From the NCBI RefSeq assembly GCF_001440405.1, contig NZ_LLXX01000143.1, positions 35,403 to 99,402 on the forward strand: a stretch of DNA of 64,000 nucleotides, in the 5' to 3' direction. The position numbers and the translations under genes were made by a program. Shown here piece after piece: positions 16,240-26,904 of the stretch (position 1 is its first letter; each line of letters opens with the position of its first letter). This DNA comes from Bradyrhizobium valentinum. GTDB taxonomy: Bacteria; Pseudomonadota; Alphaproteobacteria; Rhizobiales; Xanthobacteraceae. Below the pieces are notes generated by a model that had not been told where the DNA came from, searched no databases, and saw only the letters and a program-made list of their open reading frames with translations.

Positions 16240-16240
16240 T
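16212..16240 (-). terminator. Hairpin directly after the tRNA 3' end
   Basis: AGCCTTC (16212-16218) pairs with GAAGGCT (16234-16240), and inside it CTCGC (16220-16224) pairs with GCGAG (16228-16232). On the minus strand it follows the tRNA CCA end at once, as a tRNA processing or termination hairpin would. No T tract is evident. Confidence 0.6.
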
Positions 16241-16284
16241 GGTGGGCCCGGCAGGACTCGAACCTGCAACCAGACCGTTATGAG
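16240..16284 (-). tRNA. Truncated tRNA (CAU anticodon, 3' half only), probable att site remnant
   Basis: Read on the minus strand, this 45-nt stretch gives the anticodon loop CTCATAA, the 3' anticodon strand CGGTC, the variable region, the T arm GCAGGTTCGAGTCCTGC and the acceptor strand CGGGCCC ending in CCA. It is the 3' half of a tRNA with CAU anticodon (Met or Ile2). Sequence above 16284 does not form the matching 5' half: GCGGTC would be needed to close the anticodon stem. A 3' fragment starting at the anticodon loop is the usual scar of tyrosine-recombinase integration. It is not a functional tRNA. Confidence 0.82.
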
Positions 16285-16327
16285 TGGGAGGATCAGGCGA
16301 GGGCGGTTTGCCTGGCCGAGCCTGGAT

Positions 16328-17299
16328 TCATTGCGGCTCGATACCTGCCTGCTTGATGATGCGAGACCATTTGTCGGTCTCGGTTCTGAGAAAGGCATCG
16401 AGCGCCGCGGGCGTGGCGCGTTCGTCCTCAACCGGCGTCATGCTGAGTTCGGCGAAGCGGTTGACCAAGGGCGGGTCCTTGAGCGCCTTTTTCAGCGCAT
16501 CCACCAGCGCATCGACGATCGGCTTCGGCGTGTTGCGCGGCGCATACATGCCGTACCAGGTCGTCACGTCGAACGCCGGTACGCCGGCCTCCGCCGAGGT
16601 TGGCAGGTTCGGCAACGTCGATACGCGTTTCTTGCTCGTGATGGCATATCCCGGAATGGTGCCCGCCTGAATAAAGGGCGTCGGCCCGGTCGCGGGATCG
16701 CAATAGACGTCGATGTGACCAGCGAGGATGTCATTCAGCGCCGGTCCGCCGCCCTTGTAATAGACCGGCGTAAGCTTGGCTTGGACGGCGCTCATGAACA
16801 TCAGCCCGCAAAGATGCGATGCAGACCCCAGGCCGACATTGCCGTAGGTGACCTTGTCGCCCTGGGCGCGCACGTGCGCGATCAGCTCTTTCAGATCCTT
16901 GGCGGGAAAGTTCGGACGCGCGATCAGGATCATCGGAACGTCGGTCACCAGGCCAATCGGTGCGAAGTCGCCGATCGGATCGAACGGCAATTTTGCATAT
17001 AGCGCGGGCGCAGTGGCCTGGCCGACATGCATCAACAACAATGTGTAGCCGTCGGGCGGGGCCTTGGCGACCCGGTTGGTGCCGAGGGTGCCGCCGGCGC
17101 CGACGACGTTTTCGATGACGACGGCCTGCTTCAGCGTCGCGCTCATCGACGTTCCGAGCAGGCGCGCGATCACATCGCCTGGCCCGCCGGCAGAGAACGG
17201 AACGACGAGGGTGATCGGCCGGCTCGGATATTCCTGGGCGAATGTCGGGGTGACCTGTGAAAGCAACAGCAATAGCAGTACGCGCTTGAAAAACTTCAT
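16328..17299 (-). CDS. Tripartite tricarboxylate transporter (Bug-family) substrate-binding protein
   Basis: A 323-residue periplasmic receptor. A Sec signal (KFFKRVLLLLLLSQVTPTFA) is followed by the Bug-family start YPSRPITLVVPFSAGGPGD and the internal motifs GAGGTLGTNRVAKAPPDGYT and TPVYYKGGGPALNDILAGH. Bug proteins bind carboxylates or aromatic acids. No TctA or TctB membrane partner lies nearby, as is usual for orphan Bug receptors. AGGAAG precedes the ATG. It is downstream of the GntR gene on the same strand. Confidence 0.93.
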   Translation of the reverse strand: MKFFKRVLLLLLLSQVTPTFAQEYPSRPITLVVPFSAGGPGDVIARLLGTSMSATLKQAVVIENVVGAGGTLGTNRVAKAPPDGYTLLLMHVGQATAPALYAKLPFDPIGDFAPIGLVTDVPMILIARPNFPAKDLKELIAHVRAQGDKVTYGNVGLGSASHLCGLMFMSAVQAKLTPVYYKGGGPALNDILAGHIDVYCDPATGPTPFIQAGTIPGYAITSKKRVSTLPNLPTSAEAGVPAFDVTTWYGMYAPRNTPKPIVDALVDALKKALKDPPLVNRFAELSMTPVEDERATPAALDAFLRTETDKWSRIIKQAGIEPQ

Positions 17300-17327
17300 G
17301 GCTGCTTCCTATCGGGATGAGGTTCGC

Positions 17328-18038
17328 TCATTCGTTCAACTTCTCGTTCGATGCGGATGCCCGCTCGATCATGCTGAGCGCGGCCACCGCGGCCGCCTTC
17401 ACATGATCGACGCAACACTGCTCGGCGAGGTCTGGGTCGCCGCTCTGGATGGCGCGCCAGATTGCTGTAACTTCGCGGAGGCTCTTGTTGATCCGCTTCG
17501 GCTGCGACATCGAGGTGATCCGCAACAGCGTGATGCGGTCGTGCAGCGGGCGAAGCATGCGCTCGATGAAGGCATTCTGGCAGCCGCCGATCAGCGCTGC
17601 ATAGAACTCCGTCTTGGCTTCAAGCGCCATCATCAGGTCGGATTCGGCGAACGCGGCCTTCAGCTTGGTCAGCGCGTCCCCGATCTTGCGGACGACAACG
17701 GGGTCACGCAGGCGGGCGCATTCACGGCCGGCAAACCCTTCCAGGACGGCGCGGGCGGCGTAAAGCTGCTTGGCTTCCTCGAGGCTGATGGTGCTGACGA
17801 CGGGGCCGCGATGCGGGACGGTCGCGACGAGACCGTCGGCTTCCAATGCCCGAAGCGCCTCGCGAATGGACGGCCGACTGACACCAGTCATCTCGCAAAG
17901 CTCCCGCTCGATCAGGCGCTCGCCCGGCTTGAATCTTCCGGACATGATTGCCTCGCGCAGCTTTTGCGCAACCATCGAGCGGACGGTGGGAACGCCCTCG
18001 ATTCGCAGCGTGGATTGCAATTCAGCGCGCTTGTCCAT
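17328..18038 (-). CDS. GntR-family transcriptional regulator (FCD/FadR subfamily)
   Basis: A 236-residue regulator. The N-terminal winged helix (SGRFKPGERLIERELCEMTG, SRPSIREALRALEADGLV) is followed by an all-helical FCD ligand domain (about 95-220) whose Asp and His residues usually bind a metal and a carboxylate effector. It lies amid the catabolic genes and probably controls them in response to a pathway acid. A palindrome at 18055-18068, just before its start, is a likely self-operator. Confidence 0.93.
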   Translation of the reverse strand: MDKRAELQSTLRIEGVPTVRSMVAQKLREAIMSGRFKPGERLIERELCEMTGVSRPSIREALRALEADGLVATVPHRGPVVSTISLEEAKQLYAARAVLEGFAGRECARLRDPVVVRKIGDALTKLKAAFAESDLMMALEAKTEFYAALIGGCQNAFIERMLRPLHDRITLLRITSMSQPKRINKSLREVTAIWRAIQSGDPDLAEQCCVDHVKAAAVAALSMIERASASNEKLNE

Positions 18039-18054
18039 TGCCTACCGCCTTCGT

Positions 18055-18068
18055 ATCGGAATACCGAT
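18055..18068. promoter_or_regulatory. Candidate GntR/FCD operator
   Basis: ATCGGAATACCGAT has arms ATCGG and CCGAT around AATA, 17 bp upstream of the GntR gene ATG. On the minus strand it reads ATCGGTATTCCGAT, close to the T-x-GGTATACC-x-A type of box recognised by many FCD regulators. Autoregulation is inferred. Confidence 0.5.
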
Positions 18069-18179
18069 TCAGTAGCGATTTACGGGCAGAATCATCATTT
18101 CCGCAATCTGAACATGAGGTGGCTGGTCCCGTGCAAACACGGTCGACCGGGCGATATCCTCGGTGTGGAGTGTTGGTGC

Positions 18180-18953
18180 TCATGCGATGGACCAGCCTCC
18201 GTCGATCGGCAGCGTCGCGCCCGTGATGTCCTGCCCGGCCGGGCTGGACAGGAAGACAACCATTGCGCCCACGCTTTCCATGGCGACAAACCGCCCGGTC
18301 GGCTGCCGCGCCATCAGATAGTCGCGCGTTGCTTCGTCGACGGCGCGGCCTTCGCTCGCCGCGATCGATGCAATCTTGCCCTGGATGGCCGGCGTCGGAA
18401 GGACGCCCGGGCAGAGGGCGTTGCAGGTGATCCCGTCCCGTGTCGTCTCGATCGCGACTGCCCGGGTCATGCCGAGAATGGCGGTTTTCGTGGTCACGTA
18501 GTCGATGCGGTCGGCAATGGCGCGGCTCGCATAGATCGAGGCCATGTTGATGATGCGGCCCCAGCCACGCTGCTTCATGGCGGGCAGCGCGAGCCGGACC
18601 AGATGAAAGGGCGCCGACAGATTGACCGCCAGCGCCTCTTCCCAATGCTCCGGAGCAAATGTCTCGACCGGTGAAAAATGCCGGACCACGGCGTTGTTCA
18701 CCAGGATATCGATGGCTCCGAGGCGCCCGAGTAGGTCGTCCATCATGGTTTCGATCGATGAACGTTGTGACAGGTCGGCGGCCACGCTTACGGCATCGAC
18801 ACCGAAACGGGAACGAAGACGATCCCGGGCCTCCCGGGGCTCAAGCAGGTCGTGCAGGGCAATATTGGCACCGGCGCCGGCCAGGCTCTCCGCCACGGCC
18901 AGCCCAAGGCCGGCTGTTGCGCCGGTGACGAGTGCCCATTTGCCCTGCAGCAT
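18180..18953 (-). CDS. SDR-family NAD(P)-dependent oxidoreductase
   Basis: A 257-residue classical short-chain dehydrogenase. It has the cofactor motif TGATAGLGLA near the N-terminus, NNA (VNNAVVRH), a catalytic Ser in NMASIYAS and Y-x-x-x-K in DYVTTKTAI. It resembles 3-hydroxybutyrate and glucose dehydrogenase-type enzymes, but the substrate is not identifiable. The start at 18953 (MLQGKWALVTG) puts the Rossmann motif at the expected place; an upstream in-frame ATG would add a spurious extension. It follows the decarboxylase-like gene closely and is likely in one operon with it. Confidence 0.92.
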   Translation of the reverse strand: MLQGKWALVTGATAGLGLAVAESLAGAGANIALHDLLEPREARDRLRSRFGVDAVSVAADLSQRSSIETMMDDLLGRLGAIDILVNNAVVRHFSPVETFAPEHWEEALAVNLSAPFHLVRLALPAMKQRGWGRIINMASIYASRAIADRIDYVTTKTAILGMTRAVAIETTRDGITCNALCPGVLPTPAIQGKIASIAASEGRAVDEATRDYLMARQPTGRFVAMESVGAMVVFLSSPAGQDITGATLPIDGGWSIA

Positions 18954-18969
18954 CGGATCGGGCTCCTGT

Positions 18970-19353
18970 TTATTTCTTCTGGTCCAACTCGGCGAATACT
19001 TCCCGCGCGTTGCGGAAAGCATCGACGCCGGCCGGTACGCCGCAATAGATTGCAACCTGCATGAAGACCTCGCGTATCTCCTCGCGCGTCGCTCCGTTGG
19101 TCAGTGCGCCCCGAACGTGCGTCTTGAGTTCATGCGGCCGGTTCAGTGCGCACAGCATCGCCAGGTTGAGAAAGCTGCGGGTCTTGTGGCTAAGGCCATC
19201 GCGGCCCCAGACATAGCCCCAGCAATATTCCGTCGTGAGGTCCTGCATCGGCCGGTTGAAGTCGTCGGCCGAAGTGATTGCCTTGTCGACGAATTCATCG
19301 CCCAGGACGCTCTTGCGGATCTTGAGGCCTCGATCGTATGTCGCCTTGTCCAT
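18970..19353 (-). CDS. Carboxymuconolactone decarboxylase-family protein (PcaC/AhpD-like)
   Basis: A 127-residue all-helical protein with the CMD core LNLAMLCALNRPHELKTHVR and EIREVFMQVAIYCGVPAGVD. The Tyr/Cys/His pattern near the C-terminus (YCGVPAG) is that of PcaC-like enzymes rather than CxxC AhpD. PcaC decarboxylates 4-carboxymuconolactone in protocatechuate breakdown; relatives act on other lactones. It closely resembles the second copy at 29371. The ATG at 19353 is preferred over a TTG four codons earlier. Confidence 0.9.
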   Translation of the reverse strand: MDKATYDRGLKIRKSVLGDEFVDKAITSADDFNRPMQDLTTEYCWGYVWGRDGLSHKTRSFLNLAMLCALNRPHELKTHVRGALTNGATREEIREVFMQVAIYCGVPAGVDAFRNAREVFAELDQKK

Positions 19354-19389
19354 ATCGGTATCCAATGTGTTGCGGTTGATGGCTACACG

Positions 19390-20625
19390 CTAGTTTTTGG
19401 GCCAGAACGGTTGGGCCAGCGCCAGTTGCGGAGGGAACACCGTGACGGGTACGCCGGATTGCCATTGCACGATGGTCATGCCGGCGCCGACGCGGCGGCC
19501 CTTTTCATCGAACTTGATTTCACCGAGCGGGTAATATTTGGAGGGACCGCCATCCATGGCGCGCAGGGCGTCGGCCACCGCGACGCGGTCGGCCTTGCCG
19601 GCCTTTTCGAGCGCGTCCTTGATCACCCACATGTCGCCATAGGTGGAGATCGCATTCTGCGTCATCCACGGTTCCTTGTAGCGGGTCTTGAGTTCGGCAA
19701 TAAGGGCCTCGTGACCCTTGGCGCCCCAGCTTGCGACGCAGGTGAGCAGGCCTTGCAGCAATTCAGGGCTTACGGTCTGCAACATGTCGGGTTCGGCGAT
19801 GGCGATGCCGAACGAGATCGTCGGAATCTTGCCTTGTCCCAAGCCGAACTCGTTCATCTTCTCGAGCAGTAGCTTGGCGTCGGAAATGACGGTCGGCAGG
19901 AAGAAGAGCAGGTCTGGTCTGGCTGAGCGGACTTTCTGGACCAGCGAGGTGGCATCGGCGAGCGGCGGGGTAAAGGTTTCGTCGACGGTCAGTTGGAGGC
20001 CGTTTTCGGCGAGCAGGCCGTCCCGCATCGCTTTGGCCGAGGAAACCGATGCCGCCGTGTTATCCGTGACGATCGCGACCGTCTTTGGCTTCTTGCCGGA
20101 AGCCGTCTCCGCAAGCTTCACGATCTGAGGCAGGGCCTGCTTTGCCTGCGAGCCGGCCGTTGCCGACGTCTGGAAGACATACTTGAAGCCCCGATCGGTA
20201 ATCAGATCGGAATAGGAGAGGGTCAGGACCGGAAGATTGGCCCGCTCGGTCACTTCCGTGACGGCAAGCGTGAATGAACTGAGATAGGCGCCGCTCGCCG
20301 CCACAAGGTCGGGCTCCTGGGCGACCATCCGTTGCGCGGCATTCTTGGCCTTCTCTGTCGTATCGCCGGAATCAAGTACGACCAGTTTCAGCTTGGCACC
20401 GCCGAGCGATTTGATGCCGCCTTGCGCGTTGATGTGATCCACCGCCATCTCGGCGCCTTGTCGCATCACCGTACCCGGGCGGGCATAAAGGCCGGAAACC
20501 GGCACCAACAATCCGACCTTGACCTCGGAAGGCTGCTGCGCCCATGCGCGAGAAGAGATCAGGCCGGCGGATGCACCGGCGAGCAGGCTGCGCCGCGTCA
20601 ATGCGGCCCGGGTAGCTCTTGTCAT
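19390..20625 (-). CDS. ABC transporter substrate-binding protein (LivK-like)
   Basis: A 411-residue periplasmic binding protein of the leucine/amide-binding family (Peripla_BP_6). The N-terminus has TRRSLLAGASAGLISSRAWA, a probable Tat-type signal. The mature protein begins EVKVGLLVPVSGLYARPG. Its partners are the LivH, LivMG and LivF genes upstream on the same strand. It is a close paralogue of the next gene upstream (20662-21906), including the segments VMRQGAEMAVDHINAQGG and NAAQRMVAQEPDLVAASGAY. The substrate may be an aromatic acid or amide rather than leucine, given the catabolic context. Confidence 0.93.
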   Translation of the reverse strand: MTRATRAALTRRSLLAGASAGLISSRAWAQQPSEVKVGLLVPVSGLYARPGTVMRQGAEMAVDHINAQGGIKSLGGAKLKLVVLDSGDTTEKAKNAAQRMVAQEPDLVAASGAYLSSFTLAVTEVTERANLPVLTLSYSDLITDRGFKYVFQTSATAGSQAKQALPQIVKLAETASGKKPKTVAIVTDNTAASVSSAKAMRDGLLAENGLQLTVDETFTPPLADATSLVQKVRSARPDLLFFLPTVISDAKLLLEKMNEFGLGQGKIPTISFGIAIAEPDMLQTVSPELLQGLLTCVASWGAKGHEALIAELKTRYKEPWMTQNAISTYGDMWVIKDALEKAGKADRVAVADALRAMDGGPSKYYPLGEIKFDEKGRRVGAGMTIVQWQSGVPVTVFPPQLALAQPFWPKN

Positions 20626-20661
20626 CGCTAATCCTCCCTGAAGTTTTTGAACGCGTTACGG

Positions 20662-21906
20662 TCAGGACTTCTTCGGCCAGAATGGCGCAGCCAATGCGAG
20701 ATCGGACGGATAGACTGTGACGGGCACGCCGGACTGCCACTGCGCGATCACCACGCCGGCGCCGACGCGGCGGCCCTTCTCGTCGAACTTGAGCTGGCCG
20801 CCCGGGTAGTGCTTCGACGGACCGCCGTCCATGGTCCGGAACGCCTGTGCAACGGCAAGGCGATCGGCCTTTCCGGCTTGTTCGAGCGCTGCCTTCATCA
20901 GCCACATATCGCCGTAGGTCGAGATGACGTTCTGCGTCATCCAGGGCTCCTTGTATTTTGCCTTCAACTCGGCGATCAGCGCCTCGTGGCCCTTCGAGCC
21001 CCAGTTGGCGACCACCGTCATGATGCCCTGAACGGCTTCCGTGCTGACGCTTTGCAGCATGTCGGGCTCGGCGATCGTGATGCTGAAGGAGACGGTCGGG
21101 ATCTTGCCTTGGCCGAGCCCGAACTCGTTGATCTTTTCCAGGCCGAGCTTGGCGTCGGAAATGGCGTTGGGCATGAACAGCAGCAGATCTGGACGCGCCG
21201 ACCTGACCTTCTGGATCAGCGGCGTCGCATCGGAAAGCAGGGGCGTCCATACTTCTTCCACGACGAGCCGAAGGCCTTCCTGCGCGAAGATTTTCTCCTT
21301 CAGCGCCTTGGCGGTCGCAACTGACGTCGCCGTATTGTCCATCAGCATCGCTACCGTCTTCGGGCGTTTGCCGGATGCGGCCTCGGCAAGCTTCATCAGT
21401 TCAGGCAGGCCGAGTTCCGACTGCCGGCTTGCGGGCGCTGCGGTCTGGAAGATGAATTTGAAGCCGCGCTCGGTCAGCAGGTCCGAATAGGACAATGTGA
21501 GCATCGGCAGCTCGGCGCGTTCGGTCACCTCGGTCACCGCCAGCGTAAACGAGCTGAGATACGAGCCGGTCGCCGCAACCAGGTCCGGCTCCTGCGCCAC
21601 CATGCGCTGCGCCGCATTCTTGGCCTTTTCAGTGGTATCGCCGCAATCGATCACAATCAGCTTGAGCTTGGCGCCGCCGAGCGATTTGATGCCGCCTTGA
21701 GCGTTGATGTGCTCGATGCCCATCTCTGCGCCCATCCGCATCACCTGGCCCGGCCGGGTGTAAATGCCCGACAGCGGCACGATCAAGCCGACCTTGACCT
21801 CGGCAGGTTGCTGCGCGCGCGCCATCGTCGACAGTCCCATGGCGGCGGCACCGGAGAGCACGGTTCGCCGCGTCAACGATGTCTTCGACATATTGGCCTC
21901 GCCCAT
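20662..21906 (-). CDS. ABC transporter substrate-binding protein (LivK-like), tandem paralogue
   Basis: A 414-residue binding protein, collinear with the 19390 gene over its full length (EVKVGLIVPLSGIYTRPGQV, MGIEHINAQGGIKSLGGAK, KNAAQRMVAQEPDLVAATGS). A Tat-like signal (SLTRRTVLSGAAAMG) is present. GGGAG lies 8 bp before the ATG at 21906; a second ATG five codons later is also possible. The tandem arrangement suggests a gene duplication that widened or split ligand specificity for one transporter. Confidence 0.93.
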   Translation of the reverse strand: MGEANMSKTSLTRRTVLSGAAAMGLSTMARAQQPAEVKVGLIVPLSGIYTRPGQVMRMGAEMGIEHINAQGGIKSLGGAKLKLIVIDCGDTTEKAKNAAQRMVAQEPDLVAATGSYLSSFTLAVTEVTERAELPMLTLSYSDLLTERGFKFIFQTAAPASRQSELGLPELMKLAEAASGKRPKTVAMLMDNTATSVATAKALKEKIFAQEGLRLVVEEVWTPLLSDATPLIQKVRSARPDLLLFMPNAISDAKLGLEKINEFGLGQGKIPTVSFSITIAEPDMLQSVSTEAVQGIMTVVANWGSKGHEALIAELKAKYKEPWMTQNVISTYGDMWLMKAALEQAGKADRLAVAQAFRTMDGGPSKHYPGGQLKFDEKGRRVGAGVVIAQWQSGVPVTVYPSDLALAAPFWPKKS

Positions 21907-21943
21907 TTTCGTTCTCCCAATGGTGTTATTGATCGTTTGTTGG

Positions 21944-22634
21944 TTACATGCCGAGATAGGCCTTGCGGATGCGGTCGTCCGCCCGCAAGGTTTGGTTGTT
22001 GCCTTCGAGTGCGACGCGGCCTGCTTCGAGAACGTAGCCGTGGTCGGCCGATTCCAGCGCCTCCGCCACGCGCTGTTCGACCAGCAGGATGGTGAGGTTC
22101 GATTGCCGCCGGATCTCGATCAGCCGTTCGAAGATGAAATCCGCGATGGTTGGCGCGAGGCCCATCGAGGGCTCATCCAGCATCAGGAGTTTCGGCGAGG
22201 AGGCGAGCCCGCGGCCGATCGCCAGCATCTGCTGCTGTCCGCCGGACAGTGTTCCTGCGAACTGGCCGCGGCGTTCGGCGAGGATCGGCAGCCATTCGAA
22301 GATGCGCTCGATATTGTGTTTCCAGTCGCGCTGACCGGCCTCGGTCATCGCGCCCATTTCGAGATTTTCCATCACCGTGAGCGACGGAAAAACTTGACGG
22401 CCTTCCGGGACATGGGCGATGCCGAGATGCGCGCGCTGCGCGGGCCGGATCGACAGCAGGTCTTGATTGGCGAACCTGATCGTACCGGTGCTCGGACGCA
22501 CGATGCCGGAAATCGTCTTGAACAGGGTGGTCTTGCCGGCGCCGTTCGGTCCGACGATAGCGACGAACTGGCCTTCCTCGACCTTGATCGAGACGTCGTT
22601 CAAGACCGGGATCGAATAGCCTGATGTCAGCCCT

Positions 22635-22648
<14 letters not shown>
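21944..22648 (-). CDS. livF: Branched-chain amino acid-type ABC transporter ATPase (LivF)
   Basis: A 234-residue ATPase. It has Walker A GPNGAGKTTLF, signature LSGGQQQMLAIGRGL, Walker B LLMLDEPSMGL and the His switch region ILLVEQRVAEAL. It overlaps the end of the LivM-LivG fusion gene by 14 bp. It energises import together with that fused ATPase domain. Confidence 0.94.
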
Positions 22649-24418
<1,770 letters not shown>

Positions 24419-24422
<4 letters not shown>

Positions 24423-25369
24423 GTCCTCTCGACCATGCGCCCGAAGAAACCTTGCGGGCGGAAAAAGATGATCAGGAGAAACACGACGAAGATCGCGGCG
24501 TTCTGCAATTGCGTCGGAAGGATCAGCGTCGACATCTGCTGGACCAGGCCGATCGTCATGCCGCCCCAGAAGGCGCCGATGATGCTGCCCATGCCGCCGA
24601 GCACGACGCCGGCATACATGACGATGACGTATTCGACGCCGACAAAGGGGTGAAATGGATAGTTTGTGGCGAGCAGGCCACCCGCGATCGCGGTGATACC
24701 AGTGCCGAGCGCGAAGGCAATGCGGTGCGCGCGGTCAACGTCGATACCCATATAGGTCGCCGCGGTGGGGTTGTCGGCCGCGGCGCGCAGCGACTTTCCG
24801 ATCCGCGACCGCGTGATCATTAGCGTCAGCAGCAACATCGTCACCAGCGAAACAACCGCGTCTATCCCGCGCGCCTTGTTGATGAAGACGCTGACGTCAT
24901 AAAATAACGGTCCAAGCTCCCACGCCGAACTCGACAGCGGCGTCCGGATCGAGGCAAGCACCGAACCGAACACGAGCAGACCGCCGTTCTGCAGGATCAG
25001 CGCGATCCCGAGCGTCAGGATGAGCTGGGCATAATGCCCCTCTCCCTCGAGCGAAGAGGTGCGCGTGCCTGATACGCGTGAGATCAGGGTAAGGTGGACG
25101 AAGTAGCCGAAGACGGCCAACACCGGGCCGGCCAGCAGGATCGCGACGAACGGTCCAAAGGTGTTGCCGAACGTGGCCTGCACGCCGAGCGCAGTGAAGA
25201 AATAGAACGCCGCGTACATGCCGAGCATCATGAAATCGCCCTGGGCAAAATTGATCACCCGCATAACGCCGAAGATCAGCCCGAGCCCGACGCACATCAG
25301 GCCGTAGACCGCGCCGATAAGGAGGCCGGCGGACAACGCTTGCAGAAAACCTTCCAGCACCTGTGTCAC
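24419..25369 (-). CDS. livH: Branched-chain amino acid-type ABC transporter permease (LivH)
   Basis: A 316-residue integral membrane protein with about eight segments. The LivH hallmarks GLIFGVMRVINFAQGDFMML near the N-terminus and VGVEYVIVMYAGVVLGGMGS near the C-terminus are both present. It pairs with the LivM half of the next gene to form the translocation channel. It begins the transporter part of the minus-strand catabolic operon. Confidence 0.94.
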
Positions 25370-25475
25370 CGACGACCTCGTGCGGCGTTGGCATTCGTCT
25401 TCGGTGCGCTGGCCGATGTCGAGTGCGCCTCAGGTTTGAACATTTCGCTCCACATTTCCTGCTTGCTCATATTGG

Positions 25476-26837
25476 TCATGATGCCGGCCGCAACTGCCGT
25501 TCGCTTGGTTCGGACCGGCAGCAGGCTGCGATGACGCGGCTGTCCGGAAGCGATGCGCAATCGTCGACAAGTCCTTCGAGAAGCAGCGCGCGCTTGTCGC
25601 CGATCACGCCGGTCGCAGCAGTTCGAAAGCGCGTGCGGATCTCTTCCGGCGTCGCGGCAATGACATTGTCGAGGCGCTGATCGACGGCGTTTCCGTCGCG
25701 CAAGGTAACGCGTATCTCGGCGCCCTGCTTGGCCGGGAATGCGGCGGTGAGGTGCGGCTCGCTTTGCAGGCTGGTTCGCTCGACGAGGCGAAGAATTCTG
25801 ATGTCGTCGATGTCAGCGTAATTGGCCTCTTCGAGCGCGCCGCGCGCGAGCACGGCAGCGACGCTGAAGGGGATGCTCATCTTCGCCTGCAACGCGTTGC
25901 GGAACGGGCCTTTGAAATCGCAGCCGGGATAGTCGGCCGCGGCCTCGGGGAAGCGGATCGAAACTGTCGCGATGTCGTCCGCCGTTCCTATGTCGCGCAC
26001 GGCACGCAAGGCTGCTTGTGCCGCGGTCTGGGCAAAATTGCACGCGGGCGCCGGCTTGTTATAGACCGCCATGATCTCGGGCCGCGCGCCCGCGAACAAC
26101 CGGATGCTGGCGGGGGCAGGCTGCCGGCGGAAGGCTGCGAATAGTCCGGCTTCGCCCTCGAGGATCGTTTCCGAGGCGCGGGCACCGGCTTCGGCCAGTT
26201 CGATCGCGGCAATCGCGTTGCGCGCAGCGAAACCCGGGTGGAAATACATCTCGGAGCCGCCGGCACGCGGCCATTCGTTCAGGCCGGATGATGTATTGGC
26301 GGCAATGGCGACCGCACTCGTTACGGCATCCTCGGTGAGACTGAGGGCACAACTTCCCGCTAACGCTGCGCCGAGCGGCGCCACCAGGCCGGTCGGCCGG
26401 TAGAGGCGGGCGAGGTCGGCCGTAACGAGTGCGCGGCCGATTTGCGCGCCGGCCTCATAGCCGATGATCGCGGCGCCAAGGAAATTCGCCCCGGACAACA
26501 ATGTTCGCTCCGACAGGGCAAGCAGGATCGGCCAGATCACCACGCCGTGGTGGCAGATGCTGGCGGCATGCATGTCCTCGCGCACCAGGCCGTGGCCCAT
26601 CGTCGCATTGGCGAAGGCGGCATCGCCCGGCGCGGCAAGCGAGCCGGTCCCGATGATGGTCGCGCCATTTGCCACCTGCCGCGCGATGCCGATCGCCTGG
26701 CGGCTCCAGGGGTGATTGCGGGCCTCGAAAGCACAGGAGAGAAAGTCCAGCAGGCAGATTTTGGCCTTCTCAACGACGTCCTGATCGAGACGGCCGGCAT
26801 CGACGGCAAGCGCGTCGCGCGCGAACGCTCGCGCCAT
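25476..26837 (-). CDS. MmgE/PrpD-family protein
   Basis: A 453-residue protein of the 2-methylcitrate dehydratase/cis-aconitate decarboxylase superfamily. Family landmarks include KICLLDFLSCAF near the N-terminus, ATMGHGLVREDMH and the cavity segment KPAPACNFAQTAA. The ATG at 26837 gives the normal domain start. It lies between the 3-hydroxyisobutyrate dehydrogenase-like gene and LivH on the same strand. A second family member is encoded divergently at 27945. The reaction is presumably dehydration, isomerisation or decarboxylation of a polycarboxylate; the exact substrate is unknown. Confidence 0.88.
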   Translation of the reverse strand: MARAFARDALAVDAGRLDQDVVEKAKICLLDFLSCAFEARNHPWSRQAIGIARQVANGATIIGTGSLAAPGDAAFANATMGHGLVREDMHAASICHHGVVIWPILLALSERTLLSGANFLGAAIIGYEAGAQIGRALVTADLARLYRPTGLVAPLGAALAGSCALSLTEDAVTSAVAIAANTSSGLNEWPRAGGSEMYFHPGFAARNAIAAIELAEAGARASETILEGEAGLFAAFRRQPAPASIRLFAGARPEIMAVYNKPAPACNFAQTAAQAALRAVRDIGTADDIATVSIRFPEAAADYPGCDFKGPFRNALQAKMSIPFSVAAVLARGALEEANYADIDDIRILRLVERTSLQSEPHLTAAFPAKQGAEIRVTLRDGNAVDQRLDNVIAATPEEIRTRFRTAATGVIGDKRALLLEGLVDDCASLPDSRVIAACCRSEPSERQLRPAS

Positions 26838-26904
26838 CGATACTTCGCCTGGTCCGATCGATCCGACCGTCACGCTGCGGCTCCCTTTCGACGATGGCGT
26901 CGGC

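Noticed and set aside
16285-16327. Possible 5' half of the tRNA
   Set aside because: The sequence does not pair with the 3' anticodon or acceptor strands and has no D-arm pattern, so the tRNA is truncated.
20372-21250. Minus-strand frame across the two binding-protein genes
   Set aside because: It is a shifted frame with Arg/Gly/Pro-rich composition. The two binding proteins explain the DNA.
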